64,000 nt of DNA. Origin: Brevibacillus fortis (GTDB taxonomy: Bacteria > Bacillota > Bacilli > Brevibacillales > Brevibacillaceae). The position numbers and the translations under genes are program-made. Below the pieces are notes generated by a model. The model was not told where the DNA came from and did not search any database. It worked only from the letters and a program-made list of their open reading frames with translations. Below, piece by piece: positions 17,965 to 25,725 of the stretch; position 1 is the first letter of the stretch; each line of letters begins with the position of its first letter. The stretch spans positions 1-64,000 of the forward strand of contig NZ_PXZM01000029.1 in assembly GCF_003013395.1 (NCBI RefSeq). Reading direction: 5' to 3'.

Positions 17965-19086
17965 TTAGCCCAGTATTCTCGTTCTGGCTGCGACGGCCCA
18001 TTCGATTTTTGACAACGCCTGACAATATGCCTCACTCATCTCAGCAGCATTTGCTGCCTCCTCCGCTTGATTCAGCACGCGCCATACGTCGCTCTTGTTT
18101 TTGTACCAATCCAACTCCTTTGGCGGCTCATGGTGGATAGGCTTCCACACTTGACGTAACGTTGGGGAAAACAGCCGATTCGCCCCTGACCGCAGCTGAC
18201 AGTTCATTAGTTTTACCTGATAAGACTTGCCAGGAGCTGTATCATTCACATCGTGAAAAAGATGGGGCCAGTAATCTTTTCGCGAACCTGTGTGTGGCTG
18301 TTGCAATGCCCAAGCGTACGATGCCTCCTGCCTATTCGTACCCCCGAACAACAGACTGTATAGCCTTTTTCCCAAGCTGATTCGCTCTGGTAATGAGGCA
18401 AAATGAAAAACTCGCTCGCCCGCTAGCTGTAAAGAGTCCGCCCCTTTATGAGGAAACAAGATCAGATTCAGCTTCAAAAGCTCCTGCAGGGCAAACGGGA
18501 TTGTGCGAACAACTGAATTTTGATAGGCCGAGTCTTTCATGATCTGATCTTCCAAATAGTTTTGTTCATTGATAATCAATCCAATGGCGAGCAGCTGTTT
18601 GTCGTCCGTTTTCCAGAAATGATTCCAGATCGCCTGCATGAACGTGGAGACGCCCAGATGAGGCAGTAAATAAAAAAGGTTGGTCTGTCGTCTGACACTT
18701 TCCTCATACAGTAACAATTGAGGGTACGCATCGTGAAAAATCAGCCAGTTTCCCCGCTCCAAAAAGGAGAAATAATCGTGCTGTTCTTTTGTACGAAGCA
18801 AGCGAGGCAATAATTCTCCCTGCAAATCGGTCATATTCCATCCTGCATTACGCGATACCAGATGTGCCAATAACGCCCAATGAATGCGTGGATGCTTTTG
18901 ATAAAACGATAAATAGGCGCGCGTTCTGTCTATGTTGTCACGGTTGTGGGTGAGCGTCTCCTGCCTAATCTGCTCTACCGTCCTCCGATCTTGGTCCTTC
19001 AGTGGTGCTGATGTTGCCGTGCGAGCCTTTTTGAGATGCATGGCAAGCGGCAAACGAGATGCGTATTGGTACCACGGCAAACCCAT
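17965..19086 (-). CDS. DUF2515 family protein (YppC-like)
   Basis: 373 residues, soluble, rich in aromatic and basic residues, with no recognised catalytic motif. The family (B. subtilis YppC) is restricted to spore-forming bacilli and has no known function. Visible conserved blocks include the N-terminal QETLTHNRDNIDRTRAYLSF and the HPRIHWALLAHLVSRNAGWN stretch. The ATG at 19086 has GGGGGAAG about 11 nt upstream. It is divergent from the triterpene cyclase gene with only 56 nt between start codons, so its promoter must overlap the other gene's upstream region. Confidence 0.75.
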   Translation of the reverse strand: MGLPWYQYASRLPLAMHLKKARTATSAPLKDQDRRTVEQIRQETLTHNRDNIDRTRAYLSFYQKHPRIHWALLAHLVSRNAGWNMTDLQGELLPRLLRTKEQHDYFSFLERGNWLIFHDAYPQLLLYEESVRRQTNLFYLLPHLGVSTFMQAIWNHFWKTDDKQLLAIGLIINEQNYLEDQIMKDSAYQNSVVRTIPFALQELLKLNLILFPHKGADSLQLAGERVFHFASLPERISLGKRLYSLLFGGTNRQEASYAWALQQPHTGSRKDYWPHLFHDVNDTAPGKSYQVKLMNCQLRSGANRLFSPTLRQVWKPIHHEPPKELDWYKNKSDVWRVLNQAEEAANAAEMSEAYCQALSKIEWAVAARTRILG

Positions 19087-19142
19087 CGATGCTCTTCCCC
19101 CTCTCTTTCTTATGCGCCGTATTTTATCGGGAGGTGAATGAG

Positions 19143-21041
19143 TTGCGCGAAATCCAGCAAGAAATCAGCCGCATTCAAGCCTTTTTGTTGCAGCGCCAAC
19201 AGGAGGATGGCACTTGGCGCTTTTGTTTGGAAAGCTCACCGATGACAGATTCTCACATGATCATCCTATTGCGCACACTTGGCATTCATGATGAGCGTTT
19301 GATGGAAAAGCTCACTGCTCACATCACGTCTCTCCAACACAATAATGGGGCGTGGAAGCTGTATCCCGACGAGTACGAAGGCAATCTGTCTACCACGATT
19401 GATTCGTATTACGCGCTGCTATTATCAGGCAAGTACAAAAAGGACGAACCGAGAATGACACTGGCTCGCTCGTTTATTTTGGAAAAGGGCGGGCTGACAC
19501 AAGCGAACATGCTGACTAAATTTGCTACAGCTTTGACAGGCCAATATCAGTGGCCCTCGCATTTTCTGGTTCCCGTCGAGATTGCTCTATTGCACCCGAG
19601 CTTCCCTGTCAGCTTTTACGATTTTGTTGGGTACGCACGTGTCCATCTTGCCCCCATGATGATTGTGGCTGATCGCAAATATGTAAAAAAGCCTGACGAT
19701 GCACCAGACTTGTCCGATCTATACGCAGATACACCGATCACTCGCGGTCTTTATTCGCATCGATTCCTAGAAAATTTCCTCAAGGAGGGGCAATCGTTCC
19801 TCGCCACCATCCACGATTCCTTGCAGCGTCTCCCCTTTTTACCCGGACAGTTGCAAAAGCTTGCCCTACGGCGCCTGGAACAATACATCCTGGCGCGAAT
19901 CGAGCCGGACGGTACTCTGTACAATTATTCGACCTCTACCTTTTTCATGATTTTTGCGGTGCTCGCTCGCGGTTATTCTCCGAAAGACCCGCTCATCCAA
20001 AAAGCGATGCAAGGACTTACGAATAGTGTCTACGATTACGAAAACGGCGCACACTTGCAGCTGGCTACCTCAGCCGTCTGGGACACCGCGCTCTTGGCTT
20101 CTTCTCTGCAAAAAAGCGGGCTTTCTGCTACACATCCCGCGATTCAAAAAGCAAATCGTTACCTTCTCCAAAAGCAGCAGCATAAGTACGGTGACTGGAA
20201 AATCCGTAATCCAACAGGAAAGCCTGGCGGTTGGGGCTTTTCTGACTACAACACCATGAACCCTGACATTGATGATACGACGGCTGCTCTGCGTTCTCTG
20301 CGCCTGCTCGCCCGTACGGACGTAACAACAGCAGCCGCTTGGAAGCGCGGTCTCGATTGGCTATTATCCATGCAAAACGACGATGGCGGCTGGCCTGCTT
20401 TTGAACGAAACACAGACGCTGATTTCATTCGCCACCTGCCGATCGAAGGAGCCGATAACGTCAGTACAGATCCGTCCTCTGCCGATTTGACAGGGAGGAC
20501 ATTAGAGCTTCTCGGAAATTATGCTGGGCGAACATTAACTGACCCCCATGTAGAAAAAGGAGTCCGCTGGCTTCTCAAACATCAAGAGTCAGACGGCTCC
20601 TGGTATGGACGTTGGGGAATTGCTTATCTGTACGGCACATGGGCTGCAATTACCGGGCTGATGGCGGTTGGCTTTTCCGCTACCGATCCCGTCATCCAAA
20701 AAGCGGTTGCATGGCTGGTTGCCAATCAAAATTCCGACGGTGGCTGGGGAGAATCTTGCCAAAGCGACCAGAAAAAAACGTACGTCCCCCTCGGTGCAAG
20801 CACTCCCTCGCAAACGGCATGGGCAATCGATGCACTGATAGCCGTGTCATCAAGGCCGACCGCAGAGCTTCAACGAGGGGTTCACTATTTGCTCACTCAC
20901 AATCAAACAAATGACTGGACGACTCGCTATCCTACTGGCGGGGGACGTCCTGGCGGCACTTACTTTGCTTATCACAGCTATCGCTGGATTTGGCCATTGC
21001 TAGCTCTCAGCCACTATCAGAGCAAATACGCGAACACGTAA
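19143..21041 (+). CDS. sqhC: Squalene-hopene cyclase family terpene cyclase (sporulenol synthase-like)
   Basis: 632 residues, the same length as B. subtilis SqhC, which cyclises tetraprenyl-beta-curcumene (and squalene) to the spore lipid sporulenol. The protonating motif DIDDT is at 375-379 with the central Asp377 as proton donor. QW repeats (DGTW, DGGW, DGSW, DGGWGE) recur through both alpha-alpha barrels. The whole sequence resembles SqhC more closely than the classical hopene enzyme of Alicyclobacillus. Start TTG 19143 is preceded by GGGAGGTG at 6 nt. An upstream in-frame ATG at 19059 would overlap the divergent DUF2515 gene. It sits next to gerP, which fits a spore role. Confidence 0.88.
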   Translation: MREIQQEISRIQAFLLQRQQEDGTWRFCLESSPMTDSHMIILLRTLGIHDERLMEKLTAHITSLQHNNGAWKLYPDEYEGNLSTTIDSYYALLLSGKYKKDEPRMTLARSFILEKGGLTQANMLTKFATALTGQYQWPSHFLVPVEIALLHPSFPVSFYDFVGYARVHLAPMMIVADRKYVKKPDDAPDLSDLYADTPITRGLYSHRFLENFLKEGQSFLATIHDSLQRLPFLPGQLQKLALRRLEQYILARIEPDGTLYNYSTSTFFMIFAVLARGYSPKDPLIQKAMQGLTNSVYDYENGAHLQLATSAVWDTALLASSLQKSGLSATHPAIQKANRYLLQKQQHKYGDWKIRNPTGKPGGWGFSDYNTMNPDIDDTTAALRSLRLLARTDVTTAAAWKRGLDWLLSMQNDDGGWPAFERNTDADFIRHLPIEGADNVSTDPSSADLTGRTLELLGNYAGRTLTDPHVEKGVRWLLKHQESDGSWYGRWGIAYLYGTWAAITGLMAVGFSATDPVIQKAVAWLVANQNSDGGWGESCQSDQKKTYVPLGASTPSQTAWAIDALIAVSSRPTAELQRGVHYLLTHNQTNDWTTRYPTGGGRPGGTYFAYHSYRWIWPLLALSHYQSKYANT

Positions 21042-21050
21042 TAAACATCA

Positions 21051-21248
21051 CTACCCTCTTCGCAAACCAAGATCTAACGGCTGGAGAGGAACCTGGGGTG
21101 AGTAAATCACAGAATGTGGCGGCGTATCAAAAATAGAGTAGCAGGACAGGACATCGGTGTCCCCAATCAGCACAATCGACGACTGAGACACTCCACCAAA
21201 GCTGAAATCACCGACGTCTATTTTTTTATTCGTCACCTTCATATTCAT
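21051..21248 (-). CDS. GerPD-like spore germination protein (divergent paralog)
   Basis: 65 residues, resembling GerPD: MNMKVTNKKIDVGDFSFGGV, a central IGDTDVL and the IFDTPPHSVI block, ending PLQPLDLG. GerP proteins build a spore coat that lets germinants pass. The ATG has AAAAGGAG upstream. It lies outside the gerPABCDEF operon, divergent from gerPA and convergent with sqhC (9 nt gap). A canonical gerPD is present in the operon, so this is a second copy. Confidence 0.8.
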   Translation of the reverse strand: MNMKVTNKKIDVGDFSFGGVSQSSIVLIGDTDVLSCYSIFDTPPHSVIYSPQVPLQPLDLGLRRG

Positions 21249-21334
21249 GGAACTTTTTCTCCTTTTCCTAAAACTTGCGCCTATCCATCCATCTTATGCG
21301 GCTCACACTGCTTCGGTCGCAAAAACAGGTATGA

Positions 21335-21361
21335 ACACCCAATGGCCTACGACATACAATA
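21335..21361 (+). promoter_or_regulatory. Sigma-K type promoter of the gerP operon
   Basis: AC at 21335-21336, 16 nt, then CATACAATA at 21353-21361, an exact match to the sigma-K -10 pattern CATANNNTA. The gerPA ATG lies 34 nt downstream. It predicts late mother-cell expression, as known for gerP in Bacillus. Confidence 0.65.
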
Positions 21362-21395
21362 CAGAGAGGACCTCTCCCAAAAGGATGTGCCGAAC

Positions 21396-21647
21396 ATGCC
21401 AGCATTCGTTGGAGTCATCAATGTGAACAACGTGGGCGGCGTTTTCAATGTCGGAGACGTCCGTAAAATCGCACCTACCACTTATGCCAAAACCTTCGCA
21501 GGTGGAGGTTCATTCAATTCTGGTACCAATCTGTCCTTTAAAATTCCACGTAGCGTCGTCTACGTCAATGAACAATCCGATAATGATATCCCGCTTTTTG
21601 TAGAAGAAACGAACGATTACAGGGCAAAGGGACGCGATTTCGCATGA
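21396..21647 (+). CDS. gerPA: Spore germination protein GerPA
   Basis: 83 residues from ATG 21396, beginning MPAFVGVINVNNVGG, with the family pattern of VFNVGD, a KxxAP block and a Gly/Ser-rich stretch (GGGSFNSGT). Longer in-frame starts to 21114 would run through the promoter region and are rejected. GerPA and GerPF share the fold. The protein sits in the spore coat, where the GerP proteins together let nutrients reach the inner membrane germinant receptors. It is the first gene of gerPABCDEF, and its stop overlaps the gerPB ATG as ATGA. Confidence 0.85.
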   Translation: MPAFVGVINVNNVGGVFNVGDVRKIAPTTYAKTFAGGGSFNSGTNLSFKIPRSVVYVNEQSDNDIPLFVEETNDYRAKGRDFA

Positions 21648-21898
21648 ATTTTTTTGTTACGCAACACATCGCAATCAATTCGCTCAAGATCGAAGGCATA
21701 AGCAACTCTTCGGTATGTCAAATAGGAAGCGCCGGGATTATTAAGCCCGTATCCAAGCTGTACAACACTGGCGGATTCACAGAGCCAGCTCCACAAGTGG
21801 GGCCACTGCCCACAACCGCTTCGGAAGAATTCGTGCCCCTCATTCCCTTGGTTCAGCCCTCGCCCATACGCTCTGGTAGGCTTTCACGGTTTGCCTAA
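21644..21898 (+). CDS. gerPB: Spore germination protein GerPB
   Basis: 84 residues starting MNFFVTQHIAINSLKIEGIS, with the GerPB blocks SSVCQIGSAGIIKP and LYNTGGFTEPAP, then a Pro-rich tail. Its start overlaps the gerPA stop by 4 nt, indicating translational coupling. It is a spore coat component needed for normal germinant access. Confidence 0.88.
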   Translation: MNFFVTQHIAINSLKIEGISNSSVCQIGSAGIIKPVSKLYNTGGFTEPAPQVGPLPTTASEEFVPLIPLVQPSPIRSGRLSRFA

Positions 21899-21932
21899 TT
21901 CGATGTATGCTAGATGAAGAAGGATGGTCGTC

Positions 21933-22547
21933 ATGTACATGGATCCCGAAATGATGCAGTATTTTCAACAGTTACATGACTATATACAATTGCAAAACAA
22001 TAAAATCGAGAAGATGAAGCAAATGCTTGAACAGCTGCAGCAAGATGTAAATGATCTCAAGGAAAAACAGATTCCTTCCGTCATCAAGAACGAGTACAAA
22101 TTCGATCTCTTAAAGGTTGAGCGACTGGAAGGGACTCTCAATATCGGCTTAAACCCAAAAGGAAATGATACTGGAATCGGAGATTTTTCCATCAATCAAT
22201 CGATGGATGTCCCTAATCCGCCCCAAAGCAATGCCCCCCTTTTTGAGCGTGTTCAGAAGGAAATTTATCAATATTTAGAGACGGATGCCTACCTCGTTCT
22301 TGAAAGAATCGAAACAGAGTGCAACTATCCACTCGATAACAATTATCGTGCCTTTATCTTGGATGACATTAAAAAGCAGATCGATCAGCGGATTAAGTAT
22401 TACCTGAGCGAGCTCCCTACTGATGAACTAGAACCAGAGCAGCTCGATGTTTTCGTACAACAAACAGCCAAAAAGGTCAAACGGGATATCGACAAGACGT
22501 GCGAAACATTCGTGAAAAATTTGCCTCGTGAGGTGAACGAACCATGA
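21933..22547 (+). CDS. gerPC: Spore germination protein GerPC
   Basis: 204 residues. A coiled coil runs from about residue 5 to 45 (QLQNNKIEKMKQMLEQLQQD), followed by the GerPC core IKNEYKFDLLKVERLEGTLNIGLNPKG (written here in two parts of one stretch only for orientation), and a helical C-terminus. The ATG at 21933 has AAGGA 8 nt upstream, better than the in-frame ATG at 21924. The stop overlaps the gerPD start. GerPC is the largest and most conserved GerP protein and may organise the complex. Confidence 0.85.
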   Translation: MYMDPEMMQYFQQLHDYIQLQNNKIEKMKQMLEQLQQDVNDLKEKQIPSVIKNEYKFDLLKVERLEGTLNIGLNPKGNDTGIGDFSINQSMDVPNPPQSNAPLFERVQKEIYQYLETDAYLVLERIETECNYPLDNNYRAFILDDIKKQIDQRIKYYLSELPTDELEPEQLDVFVQQTAKKVKRDIDKTCETFVKNLPREVNEP

Positions 22548-22735
22548 TGAGGTATCAAGTGATAAACGAAGCCATTTGTGTAAGGAAGGTCTCCGTCAGT
22601 GCGCTCAGTTCTGCCGCTTCTTTGTTTATTGGAGACACACAGACAGTAGACCTCAGAGCGATTTATGAAACCCCACCCGAAAAAATGATTGTCGGGGCCT
22701 CGATTCCGATTGATACTGCTCTGCCTGCTTCCTAA
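22544..22735 (+). CDS. gerPD: Spore germination protein GerPD
   Basis: 63 residues, GerPD family: YQVINEAICVRKVSVS near the start, LFIGDTQTVDL in the middle and IYETPPEKMIVG. SD GAGGTGA lies about 9 nt before the ATG inside the end of gerPC, and the genes overlap by 4 nt. It is the operon copy, distinct from the divergent paralog at 21051-21248. Confidence 0.83.
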   Translation: MMRYQVINEAICVRKVSVSALSSAASLFIGDTQTVDLRAIYETPPEKMIVGASIPIDTALPAS

Positions 22736-22749
22736 GGAGGGTTGTCTCC

Positions 22750-23142
22750 ATGTACCGAAGGACTAGTCATGTCCACAAGCTGGATGTCCTCTCCGTCGAT
22801 ACCTCATCTGTTCTGCAAATAGGTGATTCCCGGCAGATTGATGCTGTCGCGAACATTTTAGCCGTCCAACGTGAACAGGCCATTTTCTATGAAAATGAAT
22901 TTATGTTCGAGGATTACTCTGTTTTTTCCGTTCCCTTAACTCCTCCCAGTCTCGTTGATCCGATTTGCATCGATACGTTCCACGACTGTCCGTACATTTT
23001 CATCCGAAAAGTGGAAGTCCCTTTCGTAGCAGGAGCGTCCATCGTCCATCTTGGTTCTAATGAGTCCATTACACTCGAAACGCGAGTCGTTAACATTCGT
23101 CACCTTTTCCAAGATGAGCCAAACACTAGAGGGAGGGGGTAG
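22750..23142 (+). CDS. gerPE: Spore germination protein GerPE
   Basis: 130 residues with GerPE features: MYRRTSHVHKLDVLSVDTSS, SVLQIGDSRQIDA and a second IGD-like SIVHLGSNESI near the C-terminus. SD AAGGAGGG lies 8 nt before the ATG. It is an inner spore coat protein of the GerP set. Confidence 0.83.
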   Translation: MYRRTSHVHKLDVLSVDTSSVLQIGDSRQIDAVANILAVQREQAIFYENEFMFEDYSVFSVPLTPPSLVDPICIDTFHDCPYIFIRKVEVPFVAGASIVHLGSNESITLETRVVNIRHLFQDEPNTRGRG

Positions 23143-23145
23143 GCT

Positions 23146-23361
23146 GTGCCTTCTGTCATTGGTGCTGTCAATATCAATAGTAATTCGGGTACAGTTAACT
23201 TTGGAGATACACTCAACATATCGCCCAAAACAGCCGCCAAGACATTCTCCGGTTCAGGAGGCGGCAACACAGGCAACGTCGTCAATACGCTCAATGGTGT
23301 CAACGCAACCAATACATTGGACCCCAATGTCGTCGATCAACCGATGTTTGGGAACATCTAA
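23146..23361 (+). CDS. gerPF: Spore germination protein GerPF
   Basis: 71 residues from GTG 23146, with GAGGGAGGGGG a few nt upstream. MPSVIGAVNINSNSG, VNFGDTLNISPK, a Gly-rich GSGGGNTG, and NGVNATNTLDPNVVDQ are typical of GerPF. It is the last gene of the operon, followed by a terminator. Confidence 0.85.
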   Translation: MPSVIGAVNINSNSGTVNFGDTLNISPKTAAKTFSGSGGGNTGNVVNTLNGVNATNTLDPNVVDQPMFGNI

Positions 23362-23367
23362 TCCCTG

Positions 23368-23400
23368 CAGTGTTAATGTCTTTTTCATTGACACTGTTTT
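23368..23400 (+). terminator. gerP operon terminator
   Basis: CAGTGT (23368-23373) pairs with ACACTG (23391-23396), with further AT-rich pairing inside (ATG/CAT), followed by TTTTTATTT. It lies 7 nt after the gerPF stop. Confidence 0.75.
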
Positions 23401-23420
23401 TATTTGGTCGAAAAAAGATA

Positions 23421-23449
23421 CAAAAAAGGAGGCACAAGGCCCCCTCCTT
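23421..23449 (-). terminator. Terminator of the Hsp20-like gene
   Basis: On the minus strand AAGGAGG (23449-23443) pairs with CCTCCTT (23432-23426), loop of 10, then TTTTTT. It abuts the stop codon at 23450 and is convergent with the gerP terminator. Confidence 0.8.
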
Positions 23450-24046
23450 TTACAAACTCGCTTTAAACGTTGTTTTTCGTTCGTTCGCAGCTCCATCACG
23501 CATCAAATAGATTTCTAACAAGCCATCCTGATACTGGGCCCTCATCCCTTTTGAACTGACGGGAACCGGTAGAGCCAGCTTGCGAGAAAAGGGGCCGTAG
23601 CTTCTCTCCCCTTGTGAACGAAGCCCCTGGTGATCACTTTGTTTGATGCTCCCCTTGATCTCCAACCAACGTTGGCCGGAGAGGATAATCTCCAGGCTAT
23701 CACGCTCGAAGCCCGGCAGTTCACAGGAAACAATGACCATCTGCTCTGATTGGAAGATATCCGTGGCCGGAGAAAAATGCGAGTCGTCTACCTGATCGAA
23801 ACGCATCGGTCTTTCCTTCGGCTTTTTTTTCCCTTTTTTCACAGGAGGTACATTTGGCGCTGCTGCTGTGGCCGTCTTTTGTGCTGTTTGCTTATTGAGC
23901 GTCGCGATATTTTCCCAAAAGCTCGTATCCAGCAACTGCCCCATCTGGCTCAATGCTTTCCACGGATGATCTGGGTCAAAGCCGAGCTTGGACAAGCTTT
24001 CGGATGCTTTTTGCAATTGCTTCATGGTCTCTTGCAAGTTTTTCAT
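23450..24046 (-). CDS. Hsp20/alpha-crystallin domain spore-coat-like protein
   Basis: 198 residues. Residues 1-85 are a helical N-terminal region with a Lys/Pro-rich hinge (VPPVKKGKKKPKERP). Residues 95-195 are an alpha-crystallin domain, including VSCELPGFERDSLEI, the GPFSRKLALPVPV strand, and the QDGLLEIYL block corresponding to the family's A-x-x-x-n-GVL signature. It resembles the sporulation proteins GerT and CotM more than housekeeping small heat-shock proteins in its short, diverged C-terminus, and it has a sigma-K-type promoter. It is therefore probably a coat protein placed beside gerP. SD GGGAG lies before the ATG. Confidence 0.75.
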   Translation of the reverse strand: MKNLQETMKQLQKASESLSKLGFDPDHPWKALSQMGQLLDTSFWENIATLNKQTAQKTATAAAPNVPPVKKGKKKPKERPMRFDQVDDSHFSPATDIFQSEQMVIVSCELPGFERDSLEIILSGQRWLEIKGSIKQSDHQGLRSQGERSYGPFSRKLALPVPVSSKGMRAQYQDGLLEIYLMRDGAANERKTTFKASL

Positions 24047-24093
24047 AACTTCCGCACTCCCTTCCCAGCACAGGCAAGACTGTCTTTGTACGA

Positions 24094-24120
24094 TAGAATA
24101 TGTACGTTTGCCTGGGGGGT
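24094..24120 (-). promoter_or_regulatory. Sigma-K type promoter of the Hsp20-like gene
   Basis: On the minus strand AC (complement 24119-24120), 16 nt, CATATTCTA (complement 24094-24102), exactly CATANNNTA. The ATG follows 47 nt downstream. Confidence 0.65.
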
Positions 24121-24130
24121 GTGCTCAAGA

Positions 24131-25489
24131 TCATCCAGTTTGCCCGATGTCAGCGCTATCTGTCACTGGTGCAGGCGGGGCCAAAATATCTGGTGGTGGC
24201 ATGTTACTATCCGTCGGCTCAGAATTTGGTTCGCCATTGCCATCTGGTACAGTCGGCGGCGTTACAGGCTCCTGTGTTGGTTCTGTAGCAGGATTGGATG
24301 GTGGTGTTGCTGGTTTTTTTGTTTTTGGCTGCTCTTTTGGTCCTGTCGTGGGCTTGGGGTTCGGAGCTGGCGATCTCTTCTCCGTTCTCATTTCGACCTT
24401 GGCTACTTCCGCTACAGCGGCATCGCTGAGCTGACCACTCGATTCTGTTACGCCCACTTCTTTTTGCAAGGCAGTTCGTACGGCTTGCATGTTCTCCCTC
24501 GGCCAGAAAGAATACGGAGAGCTCCAGATCGCCCCATTATCCAAAGTAACCATGTTGCTTGACGAAAAGCTGGCAAAATCGAGTGCCAATCCTTTGATTT
24601 GGTTATTCGAGAGATCGGTTTTGATATGCTGACCAACGGTATCGAGCACTGCTGTCAAACTCGTTAATCCATCCATGGACATGCTCTTTTCTGCCACGGC
24701 ACGAATCACCTGCTGCTGTCTGCGATTGCGATCGAAGTCGCTCGAGTTGTAAGCGTCTCCGCGTCTGTCGATGCGATGACGAACGAAGCCAAGAGCCTGC
24801 TCTCCGTTTAATACTTGTTTCCCTTTTTTCAAATTGCGGTATACACCCTGCTTCGGCAATTCGTATACGAGATCGCGATCTACATCAACCGTAATGCCAC
24901 CCAGCTTGTCAATGACCGCTGTAAAGCCCTCAAAGTCAAGCTGCACGTAATGCTCAACAGAGATCCCCAGCATGTGATTCAATGTTTTTTTGAGCATCGT
25001 CATTCCATTCTCTGTAACAGGCTTCCCTTTTATTTCCGCATCTTTCCTGATATTTTCCCCTAATGCAAATACTTCATTGACCTTGTGATAGCCTGGATAT
25101 CCTGGGATTTGAACGCGTGTATCACGGGGCAACGATACCATGCTCAGCTTTTGCGTAACCGGATTGGCGACTGCTACTACCAGGACATCCGTGTTCAACA
25201 TGCCGATGTTTTTGCGCGTATCCACCCCGACGATGACGAAGCCGATTGATTTCTTTTGTTCATACGGCTTTTCTACAACAGGTTGATCCGGTAGCTTGTA
25301 CGGGTCTTCCGTAACTACGTCCAGTGTTTGGTTTAATTTGTTGAGGGCGTAGCCTGCTCCTATAGCTAACAAACAGAGGAATAAGCAACCCGCCAAGAGC
25401 AGATACATCCGCTTGCTTCGCTTACCACGCTTGATCCGTTTGCGCGGCTGTTTTGCAGGAGCCTGAGGCTTGTCATTCTTGGCTTGCAC
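24131..25489 (-). CDS. LytR-CpsA-Psr (LCP) family protein
   Basis: 452 residues from GTG 25489, which has AAGGAG 10 nt upstream. A longer frame to 25651 lacks an SD. A basic cytoplasmic head (KRIKRGKRSKR) precedes one membrane helix (about 29-50) and an extracellular LCP domain with MVSLPRDTRVQIPG, the RHR motif in FVRHRIDRRGD, and DRNRRQQQVI. LCP enzymes transfer undecaprenyl-linked polymers (teichoic acids or other glycans) to peptidoglycan. The last 75 residues are a Pro/Thr/Glu-rich tail, probably extended through the wall. It is a single gene. Confidence 0.9.
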   Translation of the reverse strand: MQAKNDKPQAPAKQPRKRIKRGKRSKRMYLLLAGCLFLCLLAIGAGYALNKLNQTLDVVTEDPYKLPDQPVVEKPYEQKKSIGFVIVGVDTRKNIGMLNTDVLVVAVANPVTQKLSMVSLPRDTRVQIPGYPGYHKVNEVFALGENIRKDAEIKGKPVTENGMTMLKKTLNHMLGISVEHYVQLDFEGFTAVIDKLGGITVDVDRDLVYELPKQGVYRNLKKGKQVLNGEQALGFVRHRIDRRGDAYNSSDFDRNRRQQQVIRAVAEKSMSMDGLTSLTAVLDTVGQHIKTDLSNNQIKGLALDFASFSSSNMVTLDNGAIWSSPYSFWPRENMQAVRTALQKEVGVTESSGQLSDAAVAEVAKVEMRTEKRSPAPNPKPTTGPKEQPKTKKPATPPSNPATEPTQEPVTPPTVPDGNGEPNSEPTDSNMPPPDILAPPAPVTDSADIGQTG

Positions 25490-25725
25490 GTTTGGTTCAC
25501 TCCTTTTTAGAATCACAGGGTCCACAGTGCTTGGGGCGATTGATTTTTCGATATATTCTGGAAAACCATGTCCCATTTTACCACAATATGCCGTCAAAAT
25601 GTAGAATCCTGCCGATTCATCGCGATCTGTTTTCCATGAGAGTTCTTGCACTTGCGAATCGAAACAGGTAGTCTAAAACTGAGGAAAATCAGATAGATGA
25701 ATGAGGGAATCGGAGGGACTTGAGA

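Noticed and set aside
21114..21395. N-terminal extension of GerPA
   Set aside because: Would cross the sigma-K promoter and the divergent gerPD-like gene; family proteins start at MPA.
25490..25651. N-terminal extension of the LCP protein
   Set aside because: No SD at the upstream start; GTG 25489 has a strong SD and gives the standard short basic head before the membrane helix.
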